A stretch of 64,000 bases of DNA from an uncultured Flavobacteriaceae bacterium (GTDB lineage Bacteria > Bacteroidota > Bacteroidia > Flavobacteriales > Flavobacteriaceae). Shown here piece after piece: positions 1 through 9,313 of this stretch; position 1 is the stretch's first letter, and each line of letters opens with the position of its first letter. The stretch lies in the NCBI GenBank assembly GCA_947500525.1, contig CANMSH010000001.1:558001-622000 (forward strand), written 5' to 3'. The notes under the pieces are model-generated. The model had not been told where the DNA came from and ran no database searches. It worked only from the letters and a program-made list of their open reading frames with translations. A program made the position numbers and the translations under genes.

Positions 1-40
1 CTTAACTATATAAATTGTATCCAATAATAAAGAAAGAATC

Positions 41-2404
41 ATGATTATAAATTATATCAAAATAGCTTTTCGCAGTTTACTAAAAAATAAAGGGTACAGC
101 TTCCTAAATATTTTTGGATTAGCAATAGGAATTACATGCGCGAGTTTAATCTTTCTATGGGTAGAAGATGAGATAAGCTTTAATCAAGATTTCGCAAATC
201 AAGAAAATATTTATTATGTGCCAACCAACCAAAACTATGAAGGAGAGTGGCGCACATTTTACTCAACACCTGGACCATTGGCACAGGACATGAAGAACGA
301 TATTCCGGGAATTGAAAAAGCAACACGTTCAAGTCTTGAAGAACGATTATTTGCAGTAGGAGATAATACAATAAATAGAAGTGGACGCTTTGCAGATAAA
401 GATTTCCTGGATATTTTTAGTTTACAATTTATTGAAGGAAACAGAGAGGAAGCCTTTAAGAATCCTGAAGCCATTATTTTATCTGAAAAACTAGCAAAAG
501 AACTTTTTGGAGATAGTAAAAAGGCATTGGGTAAAACACTAAAAATGAGTAATAGAGATAGTTACTTAGTTAGTGGTGTTATGCAAAACCTTCCTAAAAA
601 CGTATCATTTCCGTTTGAATGGATAGCTCCATTTGAGCGTTATAGAGATGGAGCAGAATGGATGACAGAATATGGCAATAATTTTTCAGATACTTTTATT
701 GAGTTATCACCAGAAGCTAATTTTGAAACGGTCGATACCCAAGTAAGAAATTTAATAGCTACAAAGGAAGAAAACACCAGCGACTATGCCTTTTTACATG
801 CAATGAAAGACTGGCATTTACGATCGAAATTTGAGGGAGGAAAAATAGTTGGTGGGCGTATTACTTACGTTAAATTATTCACTGCTATTGCCTTTATAAT
901 TTTATTAATTGCGTGTATTAATTTTATGAACTTATCCACGGCTCGTAGCGAAAAAAGAGCGAATGAAGTGGGTGTTCGTAAAGCGATGGGATCCAGCCGA
1001 AAACGCCTTATTGCACAATTTATTTCAGAATCTTTAATACTAGCATTTATTGCTGCCACCTTAAGTGTGCTCTTATTGGCAATTTTATTACCGCAATTTA
1101 ACCTTATCATAGAAAAAGACTTACCGTTAGGATTATCTAATCCAATACACGTTATTGCCTTATTAGCAATAACCATTATTTGTGGACTTATTGCAGGTTT
1201 GTATCCTGCTTTTTACCTGTCGTCTTTTAAACCTGTAGAGGTTTTAAAAGGTCTTAAGGTGACAAGAGGATCAGTATCGTTTATTAGAAAAGGTTTGGTT
1301 GTTGGACAGTTTGCAATTTCCATAATATTTATAATTTCTACTATTCTAGTTTATCAACAAATTCAACATGCAAAAAATAGAGAATTAGGATACGATAAAG
1401 ATCAGTTATTATCAATGCGAATTGATCGTGGTTTTATTCCCAAATTCGACTTAGTTCAGCAAGAACTAATCAGAACAGGATCTGTACAAAATGCCACTTT
1501 ATGTAATTCTGAAATATTATCTGGAGGAAACAATGGTTCAGGATTTCAATGGAAAGGTGGAACCGATACTGAAGATGTTTTATTGTCTTTTAGAAATGTA
1601 ACACAAAGCTTTTTCGAAACAACAGGCATGGAAATAATTGATGGTAGGGGTTTTGGAAATAATGTAGAAGCTGATAGTATATACACTTTGGTATCTGAAT
1701 CCTTAGCAAAGATGATGGGGAGTGAAAATGAAAGTGTAATTGGAAAAACAATCACCAGAGGTGAAGATGTTTCCTTAGAAGTTATCGGTGTTGTAAAAGA
1801 TTACGTCTATGGAGATATGTACACCGCTAGCGACCCAGTATTATTTTTACATTACCCTCCATATGCCAGATATATGTTTATAAAAACAAAAGAAGGTGTC
1901 GCTGTAGATAAGGCACTTTCTGATATCGAAGGAATCTTAAAAAAACATAATCCAGCGTATCCATTTCAATATACCTTTGTAGATGACGCTTTTAATGAAA
2001 AGTTCAAAAATGAGCAACTAGTGGGCGAATTATCGCAGCTATTTGCACTACTTGCTATTCTTATTTCATGCCTCGGTTTATTTGGTCTGGCCGCGTATAC
2101 CGCAGAACAAAGAAGTAAAGAAATAGGGGTAAGAAAAGTACTTGGAGCGAGTGTATCAGGAATTGTGAAGTTGCTCTCTAAAGACTTTTTGAAATTGGTA
2201 GGAATAGCGATTCTAATTGCCATTCCTGTTGCATATTGGGCCATGAACGATTGGTTACAAGATTTTTCATATCGAATTGAAATTAATTGGATGGTTTTCA
2301 TCATTGCCGGTTTGACTGCAATTCTGATTGCACTTGCCACAGTTAGTTTTCAAGCAATACGAGCCGCAATTGCGAACCCAGTAGATAGTTTAAAGACTGA
2401 ATAA
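41..2404 (+). CDS. FtsX/MacB-type ABC transporter permease
   Basis: A 787-residue inner-membrane permease of the double FtsX type common in Bacteroidota. One N-terminal membrane segment (about 20-40) is followed by a MacB-like periplasmic domain, three FtsX membrane segments (about 280-420), a further segment near 425-445, a second periplasmic domain and three final segments (about 680-780). The cytoplasmic sequence EVGVRKAMGSS in the first half is matched by EIGVRKVLGAS in the second, which shows the internal duplication. The ATG at 41 fits the usual family N-terminus (MIINYIKIAFRSLLKNKGYS). The ATPase gene follows after 16 bases, then a TolC-type channel, so this is probably a tripartite exporter. 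No adaptor gene is in view and it may lie left of the window. The substrate cannot be told. Confidence 0.9.
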   Translation: MIINYIKIAFRSLLKNKGYSFLNIFGLAIGITCASLIFLWVEDEISFNQDFANQENIYYVPTNQNYEGEWRTFYSTPGPLAQDMKNDIPGIEKATRSSLEERLFAVGDNTINRSGRFADKDFLDIFSLQFIEGNREEAFKNPEAIILSEKLAKELFGDSKKALGKTLKMSNRDSYLVSGVMQNLPKNVSFPFEWIAPFERYRDGAEWMTEYGNNFSDTFIELSPEANFETVDTQVRNLIATKEENTSDYAFLHAMKDWHLRSKFEGGKIVGGRITYVKLFTAIAFIILLIACINFMNLSTARSEKRANEVGVRKAMGSSRKRLIAQFISESLILAFIAATLSVLLLAILLPQFNLIIEKDLPLGLSNPIHVIALLAITIICGLIAGLYPAFYLSSFKPVEVLKGLKVTRGSVSFIRKGLVVGQFAISIIFIISTILVYQQIQHAKNRELGYDKDQLLSMRIDRGFIPKFDLVQQELIRTGSVQNATLCNSEILSGGNNGSGFQWKGGTDTEDVLLSFRNVTQSFFETTGMEIIDGRGFGNNVEADSIYTLVSESLAKMMGSENESVIGKTITRGEDVSLEVIGVVKDYVYGDMYTASDPVLFLHYPPYARYMFIKTKEGVAVDKALSDIEGILKKHNPAYPFQYTFVDDAFNEKFKNEQLVGELSQLFALLAILISCLGLFGLAAYTAEQRSKEIGVRKVLGASVSGIVKLLSKDFLKLVGIAILIAIPVAYWAMNDWLQDFSYRIEINWMVFIIAGLTAILIALATVSFQAIRAAIANPVDSLKTE

Positions 2405-2420
2405 AATAAAAGAGAAAAGT

Positions 2421-3089
2421 ATGTTACTAAAATTGAATAATGCCTCTCGAATTGTAAAATCAGGCGGCAAAAATATTACACTTCTAGATGATATTAACCT
2501 TGCTGTAGAAGAAGGAGAATTTATCTCGTTAATGGGACCTTCAGGATCTGGAAAATCAACCCTACTAAACTGCATCGGTATGCTTGATAGTTTTACCGAA
2601 GGCTCCTATAGTTTTCTAGATGAGTCCGTCGACGGGATGAAAGAAAAGCAACGTTCTAAATTGTACAAAGAATATATTGGCTTTGTATTTCAAGCTTACC
2701 ATTTAATAGATGAATTGACAGTATATGAAAATATTGAAACGCCGTTGTTGTATAAGAACATAAAGTCTTCGGAAAGAAAAGCATTGGTTGGAGATGTTCT
2801 AGATCGATTTAATATTGTAGGTAAAAAAGACTTGTTTCCAACTCAATTGAGTGGAGGACAACAACAATTGGTAGGTATTGCGAGAGCCTTAATTGGGAAA
2901 CCAAAGTTAATTTTAGCTGATGAACCAACAGGCAACCTAAACTCAAAACAAAGTGAAGAAATTATGGAACTTTTTTCTTCTTTGAATAAAGAAGGAGTTA
3001 CGATTATTCAGGCAACTCACTCAGAAAAAAATGCAAGTTACGGTTCGAGAATTATAAATCTTTTAGATGGAAACATTGTTACAGAATAA
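2421..3089 (+). CDS. ABC transporter ATP-binding protein (MacB/LolD family)
   Basis: A 222-residue ATPase expected to drive the permease encoded just upstream. Walker A is GPSGSGKST (39-47), the signature LSGGQ is at 143-147, and Walker B LADEPT is at 165-170. Size and motifs fit the MacB/LolD/FtsE group, which powers mechanotransmission permeases rather than classical import or flippase transport. It sits 16 bases after the permease. Its stop codon is 1 base before the likely start of the TolC-like gene, so the three genes should be co-transcribed. The substrate is unknown. Confidence 0.92.
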   Translation: MLLKLNNASRIVKSGGKNITLLDDINLAVEEGEFISLMGPSGSGKSTLLNCIGMLDSFTEGSYSFLDESVDGMKEKQRSKLYKEYIGFVFQAYHLIDELTVYENIETPLLYKNIKSSERKALVGDVLDRFNIVGKKDLFPTQLSGGQQQLVGIARALIGKPKLILADEPTGNLNSKQSEEIMELFSSLNKEGVTIIQATHSEKNASYGSRIINLLDGNIVTE

Positions 3090-3090
3090 A

Positions 3091-4530
3091 ATGAAAATCA
3101 TGACTTTAAAAGTAGTAGTATGTATTCTTTTTTGTGCAATTTCTGCTATTGGATTTTCGCAAGACGAAACAACAAAAAGGTATACCTTAAATGATTGTAT
3201 TGAGATTGCGATGCAAAACAATTTGGACCTTAAATCTTCAATGTTAGCTGCCAACACAGCAAAAATCAATTTCCAACAATCTAAGGCAAATGTACTGCCA
3301 TCAATAAATGGCAGCTATAATATTGGAGTGAATAGTGGAAGAAGTATCAATCCGTTTACCAACGACTTTGTAAATCAAGAATTGACTTTTTCTAACGCAA
3401 GGTTAGGTTTAGATGTAACCGTATTTAATGGATTTAGATTGATCAATAGTTGGAAACAACAACGATTGAATAAATTGGCCGCTGAAATGGAGATCGAGGA
3501 AGCAAAACAAAACTTAGTATTGAACGTTACATTGGCGTATCTTCAAGCTTTAAATAGTCGAGACTTATTGGAGTTAGCCAACAAACGATTAGAGGCCACA
3601 AATAAACAATTAGAAAGACAAGGAAATTTATATAAAGAAGAAGTAGGCAACCCAGCGGATCATGCAGATATGATCGGGCAAAAATCTATAGATGAAACCA
3701 ATATTTTGCTGGCAAAAAGCTCCTTTAACAATGCGAAGTTAAATTTAATGCGATTGCTAAACCTAAAAGAAGATGTCGTTATTGATATGTCTGATGTTTT
3801 ATTAGACTTCGAAAATTATGAATTTTCTTCTGATCAAGTGTTTAAAGATGCAACCCAAAATTTGGCTACTTTTAAAGCTCGAGAGTTGCGAGTGAAGGCT
3901 GCGGAAAAAGGGGTAAGCGTGGCAAAAGCACAATTCACGCCTGAGATTTCGTTTTTTGGGCAACTAAATACAAACTACTCGAGTGTAGCAGAAATATTTA
4001 ATGAAACGGGTTCGGCCATTGTCGAAACGGGAGACTTCATCACAATTAATAATCAAAATGTCCCAGTGCTCACAAACGAAACTCAATTTGATGCCGAGAG
4101 AATTGGTTATCAAGATCAATTTGACAACAATTTAAATACTGTGGTAGGTCTATCCGTGAGCCTAACACTATTTGATGGCTTTAGGGCAAAGAATAATGTA
4201 GCATTAGAGAAGATTCGGGTTCAAGAATCACTAATTGAATTAGAACGAACTCAACAAGAGATAAAAAACACCATTGAACAAGTTCATTTTGATATGAAAG
4301 CCGCTTATAAGCGCCATCAGAGCCTATTAAATCAAGTCAATGCATTTAAAGAGTCTTATCGCGTAAATGATGTGCGATTTAATAATGGAGCTTCAAATTT
4401 CTTGGCTTATATTACAAGTAAGAATAACCTTGATAATGCAAAAACCAATCTGGCGAATGCTAAATATGAGTACTTGCTAAGGGTGAAAATATTAGAATAC
4501 TATAGAGGGAATGTATTTGAAAACCCTTAA
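3091..4530 (+). CDS. TolC-family outer membrane efflux protein
   Basis: A 479-residue outer-membrane channel protein. I chose the ATG at 3091 over the in-frame ATG at 3067 because 3091 avoids overlap with the ATPase gene and begins a clean signal peptide ending near AIGFSQ. The mature protein starts with YTLNDCIEIAMQNNLDL, typical of TolC-family proteins, and shows two similar halves of long helices (for example LNVTLAYLQALNSRDLLELANKR). The second half has the family-typical GLSVSLTLFDGFRAKN strand. It is last in the exporter operon and is followed by an intrinsic terminator. It probably provides the exit duct for the ABC transporter. Confidence 0.9.
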   Translation: MKIMTLKVVVCILFCAISAIGFSQDETTKRYTLNDCIEIAMQNNLDLKSSMLAANTAKINFQQSKANVLPSINGSYNIGVNSGRSINPFTNDFVNQELTFSNARLGLDVTVFNGFRLINSWKQQRLNKLAAEMEIEEAKQNLVLNVTLAYLQALNSRDLLELANKRLEATNKQLERQGNLYKEEVGNPADHADMIGQKSIDETNILLAKSSFNNAKLNLMRLLNLKEDVVIDMSDVLLDFENYEFSSDQVFKDATQNLATFKARELRVKAAEKGVSVAKAQFTPEISFFGQLNTNYSSVAEIFNETGSAIVETGDFITINNQNVPVLTNETQFDAERIGYQDQFDNNLNTVVGLSVSLTLFDGFRAKNNVALEKIRVQESLIELERTQQEIKNTIEQVHFDMKAAYKRHQSLLNQVNAFKESYRVNDVRFNNGASNFLAYITSKNNLDNAKTNLANAKYEYLLRVKILEYYRGNVFENP

Positions 4531-4626
4531 AATAGAAGTTAAAGATGTCGTCCTTGTATTGAGCATTAAAAAAGGCCTTAGAGACATTTGATATTCCTTT
4601 CATTAACATATTGATGCTTCCCACTT

Positions 4627-4660
4627 AAAAGCCAAGTTTTTACTTGGCTTTTTTATTTTT
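4627..4660 (+). terminator. Intrinsic terminator of the exporter operon
   Basis: Perfect 9-bp stem AAAGCCAAG (4628-4636) with CTTGGCTTT (4643-4651), a 6-base loop and a T-rich tail to 4660. It lies 97 bases after the TolC-like gene. Confidence 0.8.
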
Positions 4661-4679
4661 TAAATCTGCTGAGTTTTAC

Positions 4680-4687
4680 TACTTTTG
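4680..4687 (+). promoter_or_regulatory. Candidate -7 element for hppA
   Basis: TACTTTTG matches the Bacteroidota -7 consensus TAnnTTTG. It lies 40 bases before the chosen hppA start and just after the upstream terminator. No good TTG -33 element is present at the usual distance, so the call is tentative. Its position argues against the longer in-frame start at 4644, which lies upstream of it. Confidence 0.45.
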
Positions 4688-4727
4688 CGAACGCTTAAAT
4701 GAAAATCAAATAAATAAAAAATATATA

Positions 4728-7109
4728 ATGGAAGCAATGATGATATATATGCCAATTGCAATGGCAGCTTTAGGATTAATTTACATGTTAGTAAAGCAAT
4801 CTTGGGTAATGAAACAAGATGCCGGAGATGGTAAAATGAAAGAAATTTCTGATCATATTTATGAAGGAGCCTTGGCTTTTCTAGGAGCAGAATATAGATT
4901 GCTTTCTGTTTTTGTAATAATCGTAAGTATTTTACTTGCTATAGTTTCTATTGTAGTACCAACAACGCATTGGTTAATTGTGATCGCTTTTATTTTTGGA
5001 GCAGTTTTTTCTGCTTTTGCAGGAAATATTGGAATGAAGATCGCTACCAAAACAAATGTAAGAACAACACAAGCTGCACGTACGAGTTTACCAAACGCTT
5101 TAAAAGTTTCATTCGGTGGAGGTACCGTTATGGGGTTAGGCGTTGCTGGTTTAGCAGTATTAGGATTAACGGCCTTTTTTATCTTTTTCTTTTGGTTTTT
5201 TATGGGAAGTGAATGGACGACTACAATGGATATGACCATTGTATTAGAAACACTTGCCGGATTCTCATTAGGAGCAGAGTCTATTGCCTTATTTGCTCGT
5301 GTTGGTGGTGGTATTTACACAAAAGCTGCAGATGTTGGAGCTGACTTAGTAGGTAAGGTTGAAGCAGGTATTCCAGAGGATGACCCTCGTAACCCTGCGA
5401 CAATTGCGGATAACGTTGGAGATAATGTAGGTGATGTTGCCGGTATGGGAGCTGATTTATTTGGTTCATATGTAGCAACAGTATTAGCTGCGATGGTATT
5501 AGGAAATTATGTGATTAAAGATATGGGCGGTGCCATTCAAGATGCTTTCGGAGGTATTGGCCCTATTTTATTACCAATGGCAATTGCTGGTGCAGGGATT
5601 ATTATTTCTATAATAGGTACGATGTTGGTAAAAATAAAGAGCAATGAGGCGAAAGAAGCGCAAGTTATGGGAGCCTTAAATGTAGGTAACTGGACGTCAA
5701 TAGTATTAGTGGCTTTATCATGTTTTGGTTTAGTGACTTGGATGTTGCCAGAAACAATGCAAATGAACTTCTTTGGAGAAGGCTTACAAGAGATTTCTTC
5801 GATGCGTGTATTTTATGCTACCCTGGTAGGTTTGGTTGTTGGAGCAGTGATCTCGTCAGTTACTGAATATTATACAGGTTTAGGGAAAAGCCCTATTTTG
5901 AAAATTGTACAGCAGTCAAGTACAGGAGCAGGAACAAATATTATTGCTGGTTTAGCTACTGGTATGATTTCTACATTTCCTTCAGTCTTGTTATTTGCTG
6001 GTGCGATTTGGGCGTCGTATGCTTTTGCTGGTTTTTATGGTGTAGCACTAGCCGCTTCGGCAATGATGGCAACAACAGCTATGCAATTAGCGATTGATGC
6101 ATTTGGTCCTATTTCTGATAACGCAGGAGGAATTGCCGAAATGAGTGAGCAAGAGCCTATCGTAAGAGAGCGTACAGACATATTAGATTCTGTTGGTAAT
6201 ACAACTGCTGCAACAGGAAAAGGTTTTGCAATTGCTTCAGCAGCATTGACTTCATTAGCTTTGTTTGCAGCGTATGTTACATTTACAGGAATTGATGGGA
6301 TAAACATCTTTAAAGCGCCTGTATTAGCGATGCTTTTTGTTGGTGGAATGGTACCTGTTGTGTTTTCTGCTTTAGCTATGAATGCTGTAGGTAAGGCTGC
6401 GATGGAAATGGTTCACGAAGTACGTCGTCAGTTTAGAGACATCCCTGGAATTATGGAAGGTACTGGAAAACCAGAATATGACAAATGTGTGGCAATTTCA
6501 ACAAAGGCGTCTTTAAAAGAAATGATGCTTCCAGGATTGTTAACGATTGGATTTCCTTTAGTAATTGCTTTTGTACCTATGTTATTCGGAATGGATAATT
6601 TGGCCATTGCTGAGATGTTAGGAGGTTATATGGCAGGTGTTACAGTAAGTGGTGTGTTATGGGCAATCTTCCAGAACAATGCTGGTGGTGCTTGGGACAA
6701 CGCCAAAAAATCATTTGAAGCTGGTGTAGAGATTAATGGAGAGATGACGTATAAAGGTTCTGATGCGCATAAAGCAGCGGTAACTGGTGATACAGTTGGA
6801 GATCCTTTCAAAGACACCTCAGGACCGTCAATGAATATCTTAATTAAACTAACATGTTTAATTGGTTTAGTTGTTGCTCCTATTTTGGGAGGTCATACAG
6901 AAGCGGAAGATCACGCTGATGTAATTTCAACTGAAATTATTCAAACAGAAACTGGAACTACAGAGATGAAAGTTTTAGTGAAGAAAGAAAATGGTGAAAG
7001 TAATGCAACGGTAATTAAGACTACCGAAGTAAACGGTAAAAAAGATGTTACTGTTGAAACCTTAGAAGGGGAAGAAGTAGAGACGCTTTTAGCGAATCAC
7101 GAAGAATAA
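4728..7109 (+). CDS. hppA: Membrane-bound ion-pumping pyrophosphatase
   Basis: A 793-residue integral membrane pyrophosphatase that couples pyrophosphate hydrolysis to cation pumping. The catalytic stretch at 210-247 contains [20 protein letters not shown], which holds the Mg-PPi-binding Asp residues. [10 protein letters not shown] at 490-499 carries Ala where K+-independent enzymes have Lys, so the enzyme should be K+-dependent. Whether it pumps H+ or Na+ cannot be settled by eye. ATG 4728 was chosen because residues before it in the longer frame are not family-like and a -7 box lies between the two starts. After the last membrane segment (about 703-722) there is an unusual soluble tail of about 71 mostly polar, acidic and Thr-rich residues. 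It is a single-gene unit bounded by terminators. Confidence 0.96.
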   Translation: MEAMMIYMPIAMAALGLIYMLVKQSWVMKQDAGDGKMKEISDHIYEGALAFLGAEYRLLSVFVIIVSILLAIVSIVVPTTHWLIVIAFIFGAVFSAFAGNIGMKIATKTNVRTTQAARTSLPNALKVSFGGGTVMGLGVAGLAVLGLTAFFIFFFWFFMGSEWTTTMDMTIVLETLAGFSLGAESIALFARVGGGIYTKAADVGADLVGKVEAGIPEDDPRNPATIADNVGDNVGDVAGMGADLFGSYVATVLAAMVLGNYVIKDMGGAIQDAFGGIGPILLPMAIAGAGIIISIIGTMLVKIKSNEAKEAQVMGALNVGNWTSIVLVALSCFGLVTWMLPETMQMNFFGEGLQEISSMRVFYATLVGLVVGAVISSVTEYYTGLGKSPILKIVQQSSTGAGTNIIAGLATGMISTFPSVLLFAGAIWASYAFAGFYGVALAASAMMATTAMQLAIDAFGPISDNAGGIAEMSEQEPIVRERTDILDSVGNTTAATGKGFAIASAALTSLALFAAYVTFTGIDGINIFKAPVLAMLFVGGMVPVVFSALAMNAVGKAAMEMVHEVRRQFRDIPGIMEGTGKPEYDKCVAISTKASLKEMMLPGLLTIGFPLVIAFVPMLFGMDNLAIAEMLGGYMAGVTVSGVLWAIFQNNAGGAWDNAKKSFEAGVEINGEMTYKGSDAHKAAVTGDTVGDPFKDTSGPSMNILIKLTCLIGLVVAPILGGHTEAEDHADVISTEIIQTETGTTEMKVLVKKENGESNATVIKTTEVNGKKDVTVETLEGEEVETLLANHEE

Positions 7110-7126
7110 AAAGAATTGAAATAAAT

Positions 7127-7158
7127 AAAAAAGGCGAACCGAAAGGTTCGCCTTTTTT
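7127..7158. terminator. Bidirectional terminator between hppA and the kinase gene
   Basis: Perfect 14-bp inverted repeat (7127-7140 with 7145-7158) closed by a GAAA tetraloop. It has a run of A on the left arm and T on the right, so it should stop transcription from both convergent genes. Confidence 0.9.
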
Positions 7159-7177
7159 ATTAGGTGATTTTTACATA

Positions 7178-7792
7178 TTAAAACAACCCATGTATTTGAG
7201 CATCAATTTTATCGATAATTGAACCTAAATCTTCTGGCTTGTCAACAAAGTCTAAATTATCAACATCAATAATTAATAATTTGCCTTTTGTATATGTAGT
7301 TATCCAAGCCTCATAGCGCTCATTTAAACGACTTAAATAGTCTATGCTAATCGTATTTTCATAATCTCTACCACGTTTATGAATTTGACCCACTAAAGTT
7401 TGAATATTTGCACGCAAGTAAATCAATAAATCTGGAGGAGAAACTAATTTTTCCATCAACTCAAATAATGAAGAGTAATTGCTAAAATCGCGATTAGTCA
7501 TCAAACCCATGGCATGTAAATTAGGAGCAAAAATATGAGCATCTTCATAAATGGTTCTATCCTGAATAATATTTTTACCACTTTCATGAATTTCAAGTAT
7601 CTGACGAAATCGACTATTTAAAAAGAAGATTTGAAGATTAAATGACCAACGCTCCATTTCAGCATAAAAATCATCTAGATACGGGTTTTCTTCTACCGAT
7701 TCGAAATGAGGTTTCCATTTATAATGTTTGGCTAATAATTTAGTAAGTGTAGTTTTTCCAGCACCGATGTTTCCAGCAATAGCTACGTGCAT
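7178..7792 (-). CDS. Deoxynucleoside kinase
   Basis: A 204-residue cytoplasmic kinase of the deoxynucleoside kinase family (dCK/dGK/dAK type), which phosphorylates deoxynucleosides in salvage. The P-loop GNIGAGKTTL begins at residue 7. The family DR motif is present as QDRTIYEDAHIF near 98, and the LID region with its Arg residues is HKRGRDYE near 138. The start gives the typical short N-terminus (MHVAIAGNIGAGK). It faces hppA across a shared terminator. The preferred substrate (dA, dG or dC) cannot be told from the sequence. Confidence 0.93.
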   Translation of the reverse strand: MHVAIAGNIGAGKTTLTKLLAKHYKWKPHFESVEENPYLDDFYAEMERWSFNLQIFFLNSRFRQILEIHESGKNIIQDRTIYEDAHIFAPNLHAMGLMTNRDFSNYSSLFELMEKLVSPPDLLIYLRANIQTLVGQIHKRGRDYENTISIDYLSRLNERYEAWITTYTKGKLLIIDVDNLDFVDKPEDLGSIIDKIDAQIHGLF

Positions 7793-7836
7793 TTTCTTAG
7801 TTTTAGTTTAGTTTGTTTGAGAGCTTAAAGGTAAAA

Positions 7837-8637
7837 TTATTTTTTTAATACAGTATATTTATAGACTACATTACTATCAAAAAAATAGAGATTGTTTTTC
7901 ACAATGGTAAAATTATCAATTTTATGTGTGGGATTCTCGATTAAAACCTCCTCAATAGAACTAGAGTCAGTCCTATAATAAATGCGCTTACCATCGCCAT
8001 AAAGATATCCATCCTGATAAGGTCGAATATGCATGGCCACATTGGTTTTTAATGTTTTTAGATGACTTCCATACTCATTAAAAACTAAAATACCCTTTTC
8101 AGAAACCAACCAACAATATTTATAATTACTCACTTGCAGGGTGGCTTCAAAATCTTTTTGATAAAGCGATACTGGCCTTGTATCAAAAACCGTTTTTTTA
8201 GTCTCATAGTTCCACAAAGAGAGAATATTGTCGTCTAAACTATACAACCAAACATTGTTGTTCGAGGATACCGAAACAAAAGCGACATTTTTTGCAAAAG
8301 ACTCGAGAGAAAAATTAATGGAGTCAGAAAGTTCATTTAGTCTATTGTCAAGAAGTACCATGACGTTAAAATCGCGATAAAACAGCACTATTTTAAGAGG
8401 ATTCGAAAGGTCTACTGAAGTTATTTCACCAAACTTTATATTATTATATGAATATGTTTTAGTAGGAGTTTTTTTGTATAAAATACTTCCAATAGTATAA
8501 TAGTAATTTTCAAAAGCATCAAGACCGATAAATCTATCAGCCTTTAATGAAATTTGTTTTTCAAATGTGGTGTCAAAACCTTGGGCTTGAACAAAAAAGC
8601 ACTGAAAACATATAAGAATTGCAAATAAACCTCTCAT
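7837..8637 (-). CDS. Secreted protein of unknown function, propeller-like
   Basis: A 266-residue protein I cannot assign to a named family. A signal peptide is evident (MRGLFAILICFQCFFVQAQG). The mature part is a series of short beta-rich segments such as NVWLYSLDDNILSLWNYETK and KYCWLVSEKGILVFNEYGSHLKTL, resembling the blades of a small beta-propeller. The function is unknown. A TAnnTTTG-like box (8644-8651) ends 6 bases before the start codon. The gene lies 44 bases upstream of the deoxynucleoside kinase gene in the same direction and may be co-transcribed with it. Confidence 0.75.
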   Translation of the reverse strand: MRGLFAILICFQCFFVQAQGFDTTFEKQISLKADRFIGLDAFENYYYTIGSILYKKTPTKTYSYNNIKFGEITSVDLSNPLKIVLFYRDFNVMVLLDNRLNELSDSINFSLESFAKNVAFVSVSSNNNVWLYSLDDNILSLWNYETKKTVFDTRPVSLYQKDFEATLQVSNYKYCWLVSEKGILVFNEYGSHLKTLKTNVAMHIRPYQDGYLYGDGKRIYYRTDSSSIEEVLIENPTHKIDNFTIVKNNLYFFDSNVVYKYTVLKK

Positions 8638-8744
8638 TAATCACAAAAGTACTAAATATAAATTTTCAATTTTTTGTAACCACTTTTAAAAAGCTGTCGT
8701 CAAAGAAGTGTAAATCAATTATTTTATAAATTAAAACCAACATT

Positions 8745-9080
8745 ATGCACGCAGAAGAAATATTAATACCGATCGTATTTTTTGGAGCAATTTTCGGAAT
8801 TTTTTACTTGTATATAACCGCTAGAAATAAAGAACGTCTATCAATGATTGAAAAAGGGGCAGATGCCTCTATGTTTTCGACTAAAAGAAAGTATTATGCC
8901 ATGACATTAAAGATTGGGATGCTTTTAATAGGAATTTCCCTAGGAATATTGATAGGTTCTTTAATTGATCAGTATACAATGCTCCCAGAAGAAGTAGGTT
9001 ATTTTTCTATGATCTTTCTTTTTGGAGGAATCGCATTAGTAATCAATGCTTTAATGGAAAAGAAAGAATCGCAAGAGTAA
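8745..9080 (+). CDS. Small membrane protein, DUF6249-like
   Basis: A 111-residue inner-membrane protein with three predicted membrane segments (about 7-27, 52-72 and 83-103). Between the first and second is the stretch ARNKERLSMIEKGADASMF, which is typical of the small Bacteroidota membrane proteins annotated as DUF6249. These often sit with sigma-factor genes, but none is adjacent here. The function is unknown. A strong terminator follows, so the gene appears to be transcribed alone. Confidence 0.8.
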   Translation: MHAEEILIPIVFFGAIFGIFYLYITARNKERLSMIEKGADASMFSTKRKYYAMTLKIGMLLIGISLGILIGSLIDQYTMLPEEVGYFSMIFLFGGIALVINALMEKKESQE

Positions 9081-9113
9081 TAAAGAGTCAAACGAACCAT
9101 TTATTAGCCTTAG

Positions 9114-9152
9114 AAAACACTATTTGATAATTGTCGAATAGTGTTTTTTGTT
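9114..9152 (+). terminator. Intrinsic terminator
   Basis: 11-bp perfect stem AAAACACTATT (9114-9124) with AATAGTGTTTT (9137-9147) and a T-rich tail. It lies downstream of the small membrane protein gene. Confidence 0.85.
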
Positions 9153-9313
9153 TTTAGAATTCACAGTATGAACCTTAGTTTAGATTAAACCCTGCAGCGA
9201 CGACCACTTAACCATGAAAGAATGCGTATTTTATAGGAAAACAAAATCGAACATGTCTGGGGAAAAAATTGCTAGCATAATTTTATTTAGTATTTTAACA
9301 GCAAAATTAACCA

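Noticed and set aside
4970..5212. Frame on the plus strand within hppA
   Set aside because: It is an out-of-frame shadow of a strongly supported gene, with a low-quality Phe/Trp/Lys-rich translation.
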